Below the pieces are notes generated by a model. That model did not search any database. It was not told where the DNA came from and saw nothing but the letters and a program-made list of their open reading frames with translations. From Deltaproteobacteria bacterium (GTDB lineage Bacteria; Myxococcota_A; UBA9160; SMWR01), in NCBI GenBank assembly GCA_002729515.1, contig PBYF01000127.1, positions 1 to 35,145 of the forward strand: a DNA stretch of 35,145 bases, read 5' to 3'. The position numbers and the translations under genes are program-made. This document shows, in pieces, positions 16,067 to 24,332 of the stretch. The number at the start of each line of letters is the position of its first letter. Position 1 is the stretch's first letter.

Positions 16067-16651
16067 TCAGGCGACCGGCTTCTCCATCACGGGGGGTTTG
16101 AGATCCGCGGTCTCCCGGTGCCGGCCGTCGGCGGGAATCCGCTCCTGCTGAACGCGCGCCTGGAGCTTCATGATGCCGTCGAGCACCGCCTCGGGCCGGG
16201 GCGGACACCCGGGAATGTAGATGTCCACAGGGACGATGGTGTCGATCCCCTGCACCACCGCGTAGTTGTTGTAGGGACCGCCCGAGCACGTGCACGCGCC
16301 GAAGGCGAGCACCCACTTCGGCTCCGCCATCTGGTCGTACACTTTCTTCAGGATCGGCGCCTGCCGGTGCGTGATCGTGCCGACCACCATGAGGAGGTCG
16401 CTCTGGCGGGGGGAGAATCGCGGGAGCGCGGCCCCGAAGCGGTCCGAGTCGTAGCGAGGGCCAGCGACCGACATGAACTCCATGCCGCAGCAGGCGGTTA
16501 CGAAGGGATAGGGGAACATCGAGAACTTCCGGCCCCAGTTGAAGACGGCCTCGACCTTCGTAGTCTCGAACGAATCTCCACCTTGGCGCAGGAACTCGAG
16601 GGCGCGCTGCGTGTGCTGGCGGGGGACCGCCTGGCGATCCGGTGCGGGCAT
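16067..16651 (-). CDS. nuoB: NADH-quinone oxidoreductase subunit B (cluster N2)
   Basis: 194 residues from the ATG at 16651, which has GAGGGAG just upstream; ATGs further upstream (16681, 16741) lack such a site and run towards the divergent gene. The N2 cluster ligands are visible: the tandem C54-C55 (VTACCGMEFM), C120 (LAFGACTCSGG) and C149 (VDIYIPGCPPRPEA). Spacings equal those of E. coli NuoB. It receives electrons from NuoI and reduces quinone with NuoD. It is the first gene of the nuo run and divergent from pcs. nuoA, the usual upstream neighbour, is absent. Confidence 0.96.
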   Translation of the reverse strand: MPAPDRQAVPRQHTQRALEFLRQGGDSFETTKVEAVFNWGRKFSMFPYPFVTACCGMEFMSVAGPRYDSDRFGAALPRFSPRQSDLLMVVGTITHRQAPILKKVYDQMAEPKWVLAFGACTCSGGPYNNYAVVQGIDTIVPVDIYIPGCPPRPEAVLDGIMKLQARVQQERIPADGRHRETADLKPPVMEKPVA

Positions 16652-16680
16652 CGTCTCCCTCGTCGCTCGGAATGGGACCA

Positions 16681-16687
16681 TAGCGTA
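16681..16687. promoter_or_regulatory. Shared divergent -10 candidate between nuoB and pcs
   Basis: The heptamer TAGCGTA gives TAGCGT on the plus strand (16681-16686) and TACGCT on the minus strand (16687-16682). Both are TANNNT-type -10 hexamers. Expected starts would leave short leaders of about 20-25 nt carrying the visible ribosome sites, GAGGGAG for nuoB and GAGGGGGAG for pcs. No clear -35 is seen. Confidence 0.35.
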
Positions 16688-16711
16688 CCCTGGGGCGGAC
16701 GAGGGGGAGCC

Positions 16712-17401
16712 ATGCGGCGAATCCTGGCTTGGGGAGTGCACCTATTCACCGCCTGTGGCGCCGTGGTCGGCGCAGGGGCACTGGTGGCCATCGCCAACGG
16801 CGCGTGGACTCCGGCGCTGCTCCTGATGCTCGCCGGGCTCTTCATCGATGCGGTCGACGGAATGCTCGCACGCTCCGCCGACGTCGACCGCCAGGCCCCG
16901 CGCATCGACGGCCGGAGATTGGACGACATCGTCGACTACGTGAACTACGTGATCGTGCCGGTGGTCTTCATGGTGGCCACCGGACTCCTGCCCCATTGGG
17001 CGTGGGCAGCGGCACCGGTGCTAGCCAGCGCCTACGGGTTCTCCCAGGTCGCCGCCAAGACGGACGACGACTTCTTCTTGGGCTTCCCCTCCTACTGGAA
17101 CGTGTTGGCGATCTACCTCTTCCTGCTCCAGGCCTCCCCCTCGACCAGCGCCCTGCTCGTCGCTGTCCTCTCGGTCGGGGTCTTCGTGCCCTGGAAATAC
17201 ATCTACCCCTCGAAGCTGCGCTCACACCGAGCGTTCACCTTCACCCTCGCCATCTTCTGCTTCGCCGCCGTGTCCTGGTCCGTCCTGGATCCCCAGCGCA
17301 GCCGTTCCCTGCACCTCGTCGAGCTCTCATTGGTGTTCCCCGCCTGGTACCTCTGGCTCTCCTGGCACCTCGGCGGCCTGATGCGCACCACCGCGAAGTA
17401 G
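16712..17401 (+). CDS. pcs: Phosphatidylcholine synthase (CDP-alcohol phosphatidyltransferase)
   Basis: 229 residues from the ATG at 16712 with GAGGGGGAG upstream; the open frame further upstream is a shadow of nuoB. It is a multi-pass membrane protein with the CDP-alcohol phosphotransferase motif D-G-x2-A-R-x(n)-G-x3-D-x3-D, seen as IDAVDGMLARSADVDR then DGRRLDDIVDYVNYV. The segment DDDFFLGFPSYWNVLAIYLF and KYIYPSK are typical of bacterial phosphatidylcholine synthase, which condenses CDP-diacylglycerol with choline. Length fits the family. The hemH start follows 4 bp after the stop. Confidence 0.9.
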   Translation: MRRILAWGVHLFTACGAVVGAGALVAIANGAWTPALLLMLAGLFIDAVDGMLARSADVDRQAPRIDGRRLDDIVDYVNYVIVPVVFMVATGLLPHWAWAAAPVLASAYGFSQVAAKTDDDFFLGFPSYWNVLAIYLFLLQASPSTSALLVAVLSVGVFVPWKYIYPSKLRSHRAFTFTLAIFCFAAVSWSVLDPQRSRSLHLVELSLVFPAWYLWLSWHLGGLMRTTAK

Positions 17402-17405
17402 AGCC

Positions 17406-18431
17406 GTGGAACTCCGCACCGGTATCCTGCTCCTGAACCTCGGCAGTCCCGAGTCACCCGGCACGGGGGACGTGCGACGCTACCTGCGGGAGTTCCTGAG
17501 CGATCCGTTCGTACTCGACATGCCGGCCTTCCTGCGAAGAGCGCTGCTCGAACTCGTGATCCTCCCGTTCCGCCCGCAACGCTCGGCAGCGGCGTACGAG
17601 AAGATCTGGACGCCGGAAGGCTCGCCGCTGCTCGTCCACTCGCGCGCCCTGTGCGCGGGGCTCGCGACGGCACTCGGCGAGGGTTACGTGGTCGAACTCG
17701 GCATGCGCTACGGGACGCCCTCCATCCGGGGCGCGCTGATCCGACTTTCCGGAGCCGACGTGGCGCGAATCCTCGCGGTGCCTCTCTATCCGCAGTACTC
17801 GACGGCCACCACCGGATCGACCCTCGCGGCGCTCGAGGCCGAGTTCGAGGAGCATCCCGAACTTCCTCCCATCGAATGCCTATCCCCCTTTTTCTCCGAT
17901 CCGGGCTTCGTGCGCGCGTGGACCGAGGTCGCCCGGCCGGAACTCGAGAGCTTTTCACCCGACTACGTGCTGTTCAGCTACCACGGACTGCCCGTCCGGC
18001 AGCTCACAAATGCCGATGCGCGGGGCGGCGTCTGCCGGCCCCGGACGGATTGCTGCGATGCGATCGGGGCTGCGAATCGGCTCTGCTATCGCGCCCAATG
18101 CTTCGCGACCACCCGCGCCGTGGCTGCGGCGCTATCCCTGGCACCGAAACGCCACTGCGTCGCGTTCCAGTCGCGGCTGGGCGGCGGCCAGTGGATCCGC
18201 CCCTACACCGACCAGGTGCTCCCGGAACTCGCCGCGTCCGGACACCGCCGAATCGCGGTCCTGTGTCCAACGTTCGTCGCGGACTGCCTCGAGACCCTCG
18301 AAGAGATCGGGATCCGCGCACGCGCCCAATGGCAAGAACTCGGAGGCGATGCCCTCCACCTCGTGCCCTGCCTGAACGCACACCCGGCCTGGGTCGAGGC
18401 GCTCGCAAGCCGGCTGCGGGCTCGCGCCTAG
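17406..18431 (+). CDS. hemH: Ferrochelatase with Cys-rich insertion
   Basis: 341 residues from a GTG 4 bp after pcs. It inserts ferrous iron into protoporphyrin IX. Seen: GILLLNLGSPESPGTGDVRR at the N-terminus, RYGTPSIRGAL, the active-site H193 in SYHGLP, and HCVAFQSRLGGGQWIRPYTD followed by CPTFVADCLETLEEI. Between H193 and the conserved YRAQC an insertion carries C210, C216, C217 and C227, close to C232. Similar internal cysteine insertions occur in the [2Fe-2S] ferrochelatases described from Myxococcus and in Bacteroidetes enzymes, so an iron-sulfur cluster is likely. Its TAG overlaps the convergent phosphatase stop in the palindrome CTAG. Confidence 0.95.
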   Translation: MELRTGILLLNLGSPESPGTGDVRRYLREFLSDPFVLDMPAFLRRALLELVILPFRPQRSAAAYEKIWTPEGSPLLVHSRALCAGLATALGEGYVVELGMRYGTPSIRGALIRLSGADVARILAVPLYPQYSTATTGSTLAALEAEFEEHPELPPIECLSPFFSDPGFVRAWTEVARPELESFSPDYVLFSYHGLPVRQLTNADARGGVCRPRTDCCDAIGAANRLCYRAQCFATTRAVAAALSLAPKRHCVAFQSRLGGGQWIRPYTDQVLPELAASGHRRIAVLCPTFVADCLETLEEIGIRARAQWQELGGDALHLVPCLNAHPAWVEALASRLRARA

Positions 18432-19294
18432 GAGCCGGACCCCGGCGTTTCCAGCACGAGGTTGCGAAAGGACTCGACCTGGGCGTCGTCGAGGCCCAGC
18501 GCCTCGCGGCGGTAGGCGTCGAACGATCCCCAGCGTCGATCGATGGCGCCGAATGCCGCCTCGAGGTTCTCGCGCCGCACGCCCAGGAGCGCCCGAACCT
18601 TCTCTGTGTCGGCGCGGAAGACCGAGGTGAACCGAATGACCCAGAGCGCTCGCTCGATGCGCTCGGCCGTGTAGACGTTGGTGAGGAGGAAGTCCTCGTA
18701 CACCGCCTCCAGAGGCACTCCCAGCGTTCGCAGGATGAGCGCCGCGCCGAATCCCGCCCGGTCCTTGCCCCCCGTGCAGTGGATCAGGGCCGGAAGGTTC
18801 TCCGGACGGGTGATGCGCTCGAACATCGCCGCGTACTGCGGGGCAAAGCGGAGAGCGAACTGAAGGTTGGCCCCGATCAGGTCGATGCCCTCGACGTCCC
18901 CCGACAGGATCCGCTCGTGCAGCTCGGCGATGTTGACGCCCTCGATCGCAATCTCGAGTTCGGCCACCTCGGGAGGCTCGTCCACCGGGAGCCGGTCGGG
19001 AGCCTCCGCCTTTTCCTCCGGACTGCGGAAGTCACAGACCAGGCGCAGGCCGAGTTCTCCGAGCACGGCGAGATCCGCATCGCTGAGCTCCGCCAGAGCG
19101 TCGGAGCGGAACAGAACGCCCCACCGCACGCTGCGCCCGTCCCGGGTGGGGTAACCGCCCAGGTCCCTGAAGTTGAACGCGCCATCGAGCGCTACGTGGC
19201 GCTGCTCGACGTGGGGCGGCTGTCCGGCGTAGGGGTCAGCCCCGCAGGCGAGGAGAAGACCCGCCAAAAAGAGTGCGGAGAAGTGGAGGCGCAC
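18428..19294 (-). CDS. Lipoprotein tyrosine/serine phosphatase (Y_phosphatase3 type)
   Basis: 288 residues from the GTG at 19294. This start, 7 bp after the hemY stop, gives a lipoprotein signal, MRLHFSALFLAGLLLACGAD, with lipobox cysteine C17; a longer frame would overlap hemY. The domain opens with FNFRDLGGYPTRDGRSVRWG and LFRSDAL, typical of this family. The catalytic loop is HCTGGKDRAG (C173, R179). VYEDFLLTNVYTAERIE follows. It is likely a membrane-anchored periplasmic phosphatase acting on phosphotyrosine, phosphoserine or phosphoinositide-like substrates; the true substrate is unknown. It closes the acyl-CoA dehydrogenase/hem run. Confidence 0.9.
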   Translation of the reverse strand: MRLHFSALFLAGLLLACGADPYAGQPPHVEQRHVALDGAFNFRDLGGYPTRDGRSVRWGVLFRSDALAELSDADLAVLGELGLRLVCDFRSPEEKAEAPDRLPVDEPPEVAELEIAIEGVNIAELHERILSGDVEGIDLIGANLQFALRFAPQYAAMFERITRPENLPALIHCTGGKDRAGFGAALILRTLGVPLEAVYEDFLLTNVYTAERIERALWVIRFTSVFRADTEKVRALLGVRRENLEAAFGAIDRRWGSFDAYRREALGLDDAQVESFRNLVLETPGSGS

Positions 19295-19301
19295 GCGCCG
19301 A

Positions 19302-20663
19302 TCATAACGGCACCACGAGTTCCCGTGCAGCGCGCAAGCCCGATGCAAAGGCGTCGGCAACCGCAACGCCGTCGAGATAACTGCCCGCCAGCCCGAGGCC
19401 GGGGTGGACCGAGAGCCTCGCACGGATCTCGGCGATCCGTCCCACGTGGTCCCGGCCCGGCTGGGGGATGGCCTGGGGCCAGCGCGCCACCCCCAGGTCG
19501 ACAGGCTCTCCGGAAAGCCCCAGAACCCGTTCGAGGTCGCGGCAGGCGTGCTGGCGCAACACCTCGTCCGGCTCGTCCACGGCTTCGGGCCAGCGCGCGC
19601 CGCCCAACATGCACTGCAGCAGTTCGTGCTCCCGGGGTGCCCGGGCTGGAAAGAGCTGGCTCATGAACAGGCAGCCGAGCAGGCTCGCCCCCGCCTGCCG
19701 CGGCACCAGGAAGCCGAAACCGTCCGCAGGGCGTCGAAGTGCGCTGCGCGGGACGCCCAGGGGCAGCCCGACGATGGGCGCGTAGCGCACCCCGGCGAGC
19801 AACTCGGCAGCTCGGGGATCGACCCCGGCCAGGAGCTCCACCACGACCGGTGCGGGAGCGGCGAGCACCACGCGGCCCGCGCGCAGTTCGGAGAACCCAC
19901 CGGCGCTCTCCACTCCCAGCCGCCAGGCGTTGTCGTCGCGCGCGAGCGCGACGACCCGCGCCCCGTACGCCGGGGGCTCGGAGAGACGGCCGGCCAGGTG
20001 GCGGGCGAAAGGCCCCAACCCGTCGGGCGCAGACCACGTGCCGGAGCGCCCGCGCTCACCGCGCCGGGCGAGAGCGACCGCTACGCCCCCGAACGCGATC
20101 GAGCCGAAGCGCCGCTCGTACTCGACGAGCCGCCCGAAGATCGCCTCGGCCCCGAGCTGTGTCTCGTCTCCCGCATAGACACCGGTCAGGAACGGCGCAA
20201 CCAGCTGCTCGAGCGCCTCTCGTCCAAGTCGCCGGCGGACGAACTCGTCCACCGACTCGTCGGCAACCTCGCGCCCGCGCACGAAGGGCTCGGCCAGCAA
20301 CCGCAGCTTGCCGCGCAGCGAGAGCAGGTCCGTGGTGAAAAAGCCGACCGGCGAGAGCGGCACGGCCCGCAGCTCATCGTCGCGCCACACGTAGCGCCGC
20401 CGGCTCGCCGGAAGGGCACACGTCAGAGCGTCCTCGAGGCCCCACTCGCGCAGCGCCGCGAGCATGGGCGCTTTGAGCTGGAGCGTATTCGGGCCGCGCT
20501 CTACGAGAAACCCCCCCACGTAGTCGGTCCGCATCACGCCACCGGGCCGATCCGACGCTTCGAGGAGCACGACCTCGGAGCTGTGTTTCTCGAGCTCGAG
20601 CGCCGCAGCAAGACCCGCAATGCCGCTCCCCACCACCACTGCGTCGACGTCGGGAATGCTCAT
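19302..20663 (-). CDS. hemY: Protoporphyrinogen oxidase, HemY type
   Basis: 453 residues from the ATG at 20663, chosen over an upstream GTG at 20714 because the FAD-binding strand follows immediately. The dinucleotide-binding motif is VVVGSGIAGLAAALELE, followed by VVLLEASDRPGG. Central features are FLVERGPNTLQL, LEQLVAPFLTGVYAGDE and TWSAPDGLGPFARHL. The C-terminal flavin motif is GLAGSYLDGVAVADAFASG. It oxidises protoporphyrinogen IX to protoporphyrin IX, normally with oxygen, and supplies the convergent hemH product. Myxobacterial papers sometimes call this gene hemG. Confidence 0.95.
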   Translation of the reverse strand: MSIPDVDAVVVGSGIAGLAAALELEKHSSEVVLLEASDRPGGVMRTDYVGGFLVERGPNTLQLKAPMLAALREWGLEDALTCALPASRRRYVWRDDELRAVPLSPVGFFTTDLLSLRGKLRLLAEPFVRGREVADESVDEFVRRRLGREALEQLVAPFLTGVYAGDETQLGAEAIFGRLVEYERRFGSIAFGGVAVALARRGERGRSGTWSAPDGLGPFARHLAGRLSEPPAYGARVVALARDDNAWRLGVESAGGFSELRAGRVVLAAPAPVVVELLAGVDPRAAELLAGVRYAPIVGLPLGVPRSALRRPADGFGFLVPRQAGASLLGCLFMSQLFPARAPREHELLQCMLGGARWPEAVDEPDEVLRQHACRDLERVLGLSGEPVDLGVARWPQAIPQPGRDHVGRIAEIRARLSVHPGLGLAGSYLDGVAVADAFASGLRAARELVVPL

Positions 20664-20726
20664 GCACAACTCGCCCGCGGCAACGGTCGCCAGGAAATTG
20701 CCGGTGAAAAGCACGGAAGCATCGGA

Positions 20727-22133
20727 TTAGACGGTCTTGCTGAACATCGAACGCCCCTCACGGCGCTGCTCGGGAAGATAGGCGTCGAACTGCATGGCCA
20801 CGTTGCGCACCAGCAGGCGGCCGAGCGGCGTCACCTGGAGGCTGCCGTCGTCGCCGACGTGCGCGAGTCCATCGTCCACAGCCGGCTCGAGCGAAGCCAG
20901 CTCGGCGCTATAGCTGTCGGCAAAGGGCCGCCCGAACGCGGCCTCGAACTCCGACGCGCGGATCTCACCATGGCACATGATCCGCCCGATCACCCAGCGC
21001 CGCTCGAGATCCTCCGGCGTCAGCACGTGGCCGCGCCGGGTCGCCAGCTGCCCGGACTCCACGGCTTCCTGCCAGACCGGGATCTCCCGGTGTGACTGGG
21101 CGTAGGCGCCCCGCAACTCGCTGATCGCACTCGGACCCAGTCCGATGAGATCCACCCCCGCCTGGGTCGTATGACCCATGAAGTTTCGCCGCAGGGTTCG
21201 GTCCGCAAACGCCCGGGAAAGCTCATCGTCCGGCTCTGCGAAGTGGTCCAGGCCGATGAAGCGATAACCGGCCTCGAGAAAGCGCCGCAACGCCGCCAGA
21301 AAGATTCGGATCTTCACCTCCGGCGGCGGCAGGTCCTTGCGCTCGAAGCCGCGTTGATGTTTCGCCACCCAGGTGACATGCGCGTAGGAATACAGCGCCA
21401 GACGGTCGGGACGCAGCGCGATCACCTTCTCGAGCGTCCGCGTGAACGTCGCCTCGCTCTGGTAGGGAAGCCCGTAGATCAGGTCGAAGTTCACACTCTC
21501 GAAGCCCGCCTGCCGGCAACGATCGACCAGCGCCGCCGTGTCGTCCAAGGGCTGGATGCGGTGGATCGCCTCCTGGACCCGAGGCTCGAAGTCCTGCACT
21601 CCCATTGAGATGCGGTTGAAACCGGCCTCGCGCAGCGCTCCCACGTGCTCGGGCGTGGTCACCCGCGGGTCCACCTCGATCGAGATCTCCGCGCCCTCGG
21701 CCACGGGGAAACGCGCCGTCACGGCGGCGTGCAGCCGCGTCACCTGTTCCGGTGTGAGGTGGGTCGGCGTGCCGCCACCCCAGTGCACCTGAGTGACCGG
21801 ACGCGGCGCTCCGACTGCTTCGCGAACGGTGTCCACCTCTCGCTCGATCGTCTCGAGGAACTGGACCGGGAGAGCCTCGTTTCGCGTGATGACCCTGTTG
21901 CAGGCGCAGAAGTGGCACAGCGACCGGCAGAAGGGCACGTGCACGTAGATGGAGAGGCCATCGCCAGGCTGCGCGTCGTCGCGCGAGAGATCGCGGCGAA
22001 AATCGCTGGGTCCGTAGCCGTCGCCCCAGACCGGTGCGGTCGGGTACGACGTATAACGCGGCCCCTCCATGGCGTACCGGGGCAGCAACTTCTCGATGCG
22101 ATCCAGATCGACGGCAAAGACGTCGCGGGTCAA
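20727..22133 (-). CDS. hemN: Oxygen-independent coproporphyrinogen III oxidase
   Basis: 468 residues from a TTG at 22133 that overlaps the hemE stop (TTGA), giving coupled translation; a GTG at 22178 is an alternative inside hemE. It is a radical-SAM enzyme with the HemN-specific C-x3-C-x2-C-x-C motif at C69, C73, C76, C78 (VPFCRSLCHFCACN). Also seen are RYTSYPTAPVW, HWGGGTPTHLTPEQV, FNRISMGVQDFEPRVQEAIH and the C-terminal HemN domain with DLIGLGPSAIS. It decarboxylates two propionates of coproporphyrinogen III to form protoporphyrinogen IX. Confidence 0.96.
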   Translation of the reverse strand: MTRDVFAVDLDRIEKLLPRYAMEGPRYTSYPTAPVWGDGYGPSDFRRDLSRDDAQPGDGLSIYVHVPFCRSLCHFCACNRVITRNEALPVQFLETIEREVDTVREAVGAPRPVTQVHWGGGTPTHLTPEQVTRLHAAVTARFPVAEGAEISIEVDPRVTTPEHVGALREAGFNRISMGVQDFEPRVQEAIHRIQPLDDTAALVDRCRQAGFESVNFDLIYGLPYQSEATFTRTLEKVIALRPDRLALYSYAHVTWVAKHQRGFERKDLPPPEVKIRIFLAALRRFLEAGYRFIGLDHFAEPDDELSRAFADRTLRRNFMGHTTQAGVDLIGLGPSAISELRGAYAQSHREIPVWQEAVESGQLATRRGHVLTPEDLERRWVIGRIMCHGEIRASEFEAAFGRPFADSYSAELASLEPAVDDGLAHVGDDGSLQVTPLGRLLVRNVAMQFDAYLPEQRREGRSMFSKTV

Positions 22134-23182
22134 CGCTCGAGATCCCCGAAAGCCCGCACCGCTTCCGTGAACGCGCACACGCCCTCGACCGGCGTACCGG
22201 GCAGCACACCGTGACCCAGGTTCAGCACGTGCCCGCGGGCGCCACGCGCCGAGACCACCACCTCGCGCACCCGCTCGGCAATGAGTTCGGGGGGCGCAAA
22301 GAGAAGGCCCGGATCCAGGTTGCCCTGGAGGCTGGCGCGACCCGCCGCCCGCCGCGCCGCCTCTGCCAGGTCGACGCGCCAGTCCAGGGAAATCACATCA
22401 GCACCAGATTCCAGAACCAGATCCAGTAGATGCGCACTCTGTCTCAAGTAGAGAACGAGAGGTGCCTTCGCCCGCGGTAGCTTGGCGGCGATTTCCCGGT
22501 GGGCTGGGAGCACCCACTCCCGGTACAACTCGGGCGAGAGCAGCCCGGCCCAGGTATCGAAGAGCTGCACCACCTGCGCCCCGGCCTCGACCTGCGCGTC
22601 GAGGTGCGCCACCACCAGTTCCGTGAGCTTGGCGAGCAGTGCGCGCAGCAGCGCCGGCTCCTCCGCGATCATCCGCCGCAGTACCGGGAAGTCGCTCGAA
22701 CTCCGCCCCTCGACCAGATAGGCCGCCAGCGTGAAGGGCGCACCCGCGAATCCGAGCAGCGGAACGCGGGCCCCCTCGAGTTCTCGGCGCAGCGTCCGCA
22801 GGATCTCGAACACGAAGGGAACACTCTCCCGGGGATCCGGCACCCGCAGCGCTTCGATCTGCGCACGGCTCCGGATCGGCACGGCAACGACCGGCCCCGG
22901 GGCGAAGTCGATCTCCACGCCCATGCCGGGAACCGGGACGAAGATGTCGGAAAAGACGATCACCGCCTCGGTCCCCACCCGCCGCAGCGGCTGGAGCGAA
23001 ACCTCAACCGCTTTCTCGACATCCCCACAGAAGTCCAGGAACGGAATGTCGCCACGCACAGCCCGGTATTCGGGCAGATAACGCCCGGCCTGCCGCATCA
23101 ACCACACCGGCGGCCGGTCCACCGGCTCGCCCCGACAAGCGCGCAACAGCCGCTGTGTCGGATCGAGAGGGGCGAGCGTCAC
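22130..23182 (-). CDS. hemE: Uroporphyrinogen III decarboxylase
   Basis: 350 residues from a GTG at 23182 that shares one base with the upstream acyl-CoA dehydrogenase stop (TAGTG). Hallmarks are PPVWLMRQAGRYLPEYR, the substrate-binding loop, then AVIVFSDIFVPVPGMGVEID, PLLGFAGAPFTLAAYLVEG, VQLFDTWAGLLSPELYREWV and the closing HVLNLGHGVLPGTPVEGV. Length is typical. It removes four carboxyls from uroporphyrinogen III to give coproporphyrinogen III, the HemN substrate. Confidence 0.97.
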   Translation of the reverse strand: MTLAPLDPTQRLLRACRGEPVDRPPVWLMRQAGRYLPEYRAVRGDIPFLDFCGDVEKAVEVSLQPLRRVGTEAVIVFSDIFVPVPGMGVEIDFAPGPVVAVPIRSRAQIEALRVPDPRESVPFVFEILRTLRRELEGARVPLLGFAGAPFTLAAYLVEGRSSSDFPVLRRMIAEEPALLRALLAKLTELVVAHLDAQVEAGAQVVQLFDTWAGLLSPELYREWVLPAHREIAAKLPRAKAPLVLYLRQSAHLLDLVLESGADVISLDWRVDLAEAARRAAGRASLQGNLDPGLLFAPPELIAERVREVVVSARGARGHVLNLGHGVLPGTPVEGVCAFTEAVRAFGDLER

Positions 23183-24324
23183 TAGTATCCGCCGAGACGT
23201 GCCCAGCGAGCCCGGTGGGTAACCGCGTCTCCGAAGGTCTGACAGGCGGCCCGAGCTCGCTTCATGAAGAAGCCTATGTCGTGTTCATCCGTCATGCCGA
23301 TGCCCCCGTACATCTGGACGGCTTCGTTGGTCACGAGCACCGCCGCATCCGAGCAGCGAGCCTTGGCCAGCGAGACCAGCCTAGCCGCATCGTCGGCGCC
23401 CGCGTCGACCGCACGCGCAGCCGCCATCACGCAGGAGCGCGCCAGCTCCACCTCGATGAACATCTCCGCCGCCCGGTGCTTGAGCGCTTGGAAGCTTCCG
23501 ATCGGCACCCCGAATTGGACCCGATCCTTCAGATAGGTGAGCGTGCGTTCGAAACATTCGCTCATCAGTCCGAGGAGTTCGGCGCAGAGTCCCACCGTGG
23601 CGCAGTCCACCACAGCTTCGAGCAGCGCACCGCCCTGCCCTTCCCCGCCCACCAGCCCAGCGTCGCCGACCTCCACACCGTCGAGCACGATGCGCGCCGC
23701 ACCCCGTGTATCCACCCGGTGCTGGCGCTCGCGGGTCAGGCCGGACGCACCGGCGTCGACCAGGAAGAGCGTGATGCCGTCCGCGTCGGCTTCGGCGCCC
23801 GCGGTGCGCACGACCACGATCAGGGCATCGGCAACCAGACCGTCGAGTACCTGGACTTTCTCTCCCGTGAGCCGCCAGCCAGCACCGGCCCGCTCCGCCC
23901 GGCAGGCCACCCGGAACAGGTCGTAGCGGCTGCGCGGCTCCTGGAAGGCAAGTGCCAGGAAGGCATCGCCGGCAACCAGGGGGGCAAGCCAGCGCGACCT
24001 CTGTGCCTCGCTACCGCCCTGCAACACGGCCTGTCCCCCGAGAAGCACGCTCGAGAGAAAGGGCTCGGGAGCAAGCCGGCGCCCCAACGCCTCCATCACC
24101 ACCGCGAGCTCGGCCAGGCCCAGGCCGGCACCGCCCAAGGACTCGGGGAAGGGAATTCCGGCCCAGCCGAGCTCGGCCATCTCCTTCCACAGGGGTTTCG
24201 AGAATCCCACCGGATCGCCCGCATCGCGAAGCGCGCGGAAGCGGGCCACGGGGGAACGCTCCTCTGCAAAGTCCGCAACGATCCCGGCGAGAAGCTCCTG
24301 CTCTTCGGTCAGAACGAGCTGCAC
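23182..24324 (-). CDS. Acyl-CoA dehydrogenase family protein, likely non-catalytic partner
   Basis: 380 residues from a GTG at 24324 with AGGGGGC upstream; longer frames overlap the preceding gene. It has the acyl-CoA dehydrogenase fold: LTEEQELLAGIVADFAEE, LGWAGIPFPESLGGAGLGLA, DRVQFGVPIGSFQALKHRAA and VQMYGGIGMTDEHDIGFFMK. At the C-terminal place where medium-chain enzymes carry the catalytic Glu (Y-E-G-T), this protein reads QTFGD, so the base appears to be missing. Together with the adjacent dehydrogenase that keeps I-E-G-G-T-S-E, this resembles the paired FadE subunits of actinobacterial steroid side-chain dehydrogenases (alpha2beta2). The heteromer is an inference. Confidence 0.88.
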   Translation of the reverse strand: MQLVLTEEQELLAGIVADFAEERSPVARFRALRDAGDPVGFSKPLWKEMAELGWAGIPFPESLGGAGLGLAELAVVMEALGRRLAPEPFLSSVLLGGQAVLQGGSEAQRSRWLAPLVAGDAFLALAFQEPRSRYDLFRVACRAERAGAGWRLTGEKVQVLDGLVADALIVVVRTAGAEADADGITLFLVDAGASGLTRERQHRVDTRGAARIVLDGVEVGDAGLVGGEGQGGALLEAVVDCATVGLCAELLGLMSECFERTLTYLKDRVQFGVPIGSFQALKHRAAEMFIEVELARSCVMAAARAVDAGADDAARLVSLAKARCSDAAVLVTNEAVQMYGGIGMTDEHDIGFFMKRARAACQTFGDAVTHRARWARLGGY

Positions 24325-24332
24325 AGCGCCCC

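Noticed and set aside
13467..16651. Possible group 4 (energy-converting) hydrogenase instead of complex I.
   Set aside because: The NuoD-like protein lacks the two NiFe-binding cysteine pairs and has the complex I quinone-site residues.
16004..16711. Long open plus-strand frame extending pcs upstream by about 236 codons.
   Set aside because: It is antisense to nuoB and the E2 remnant; the family N-terminus and a good ribosome site place the pcs start at 16712.
19404..21095. A 563-codon plus-strand open frame.
   Set aside because: It is a shadow of hemY and hemN, both certain on the minus strand.
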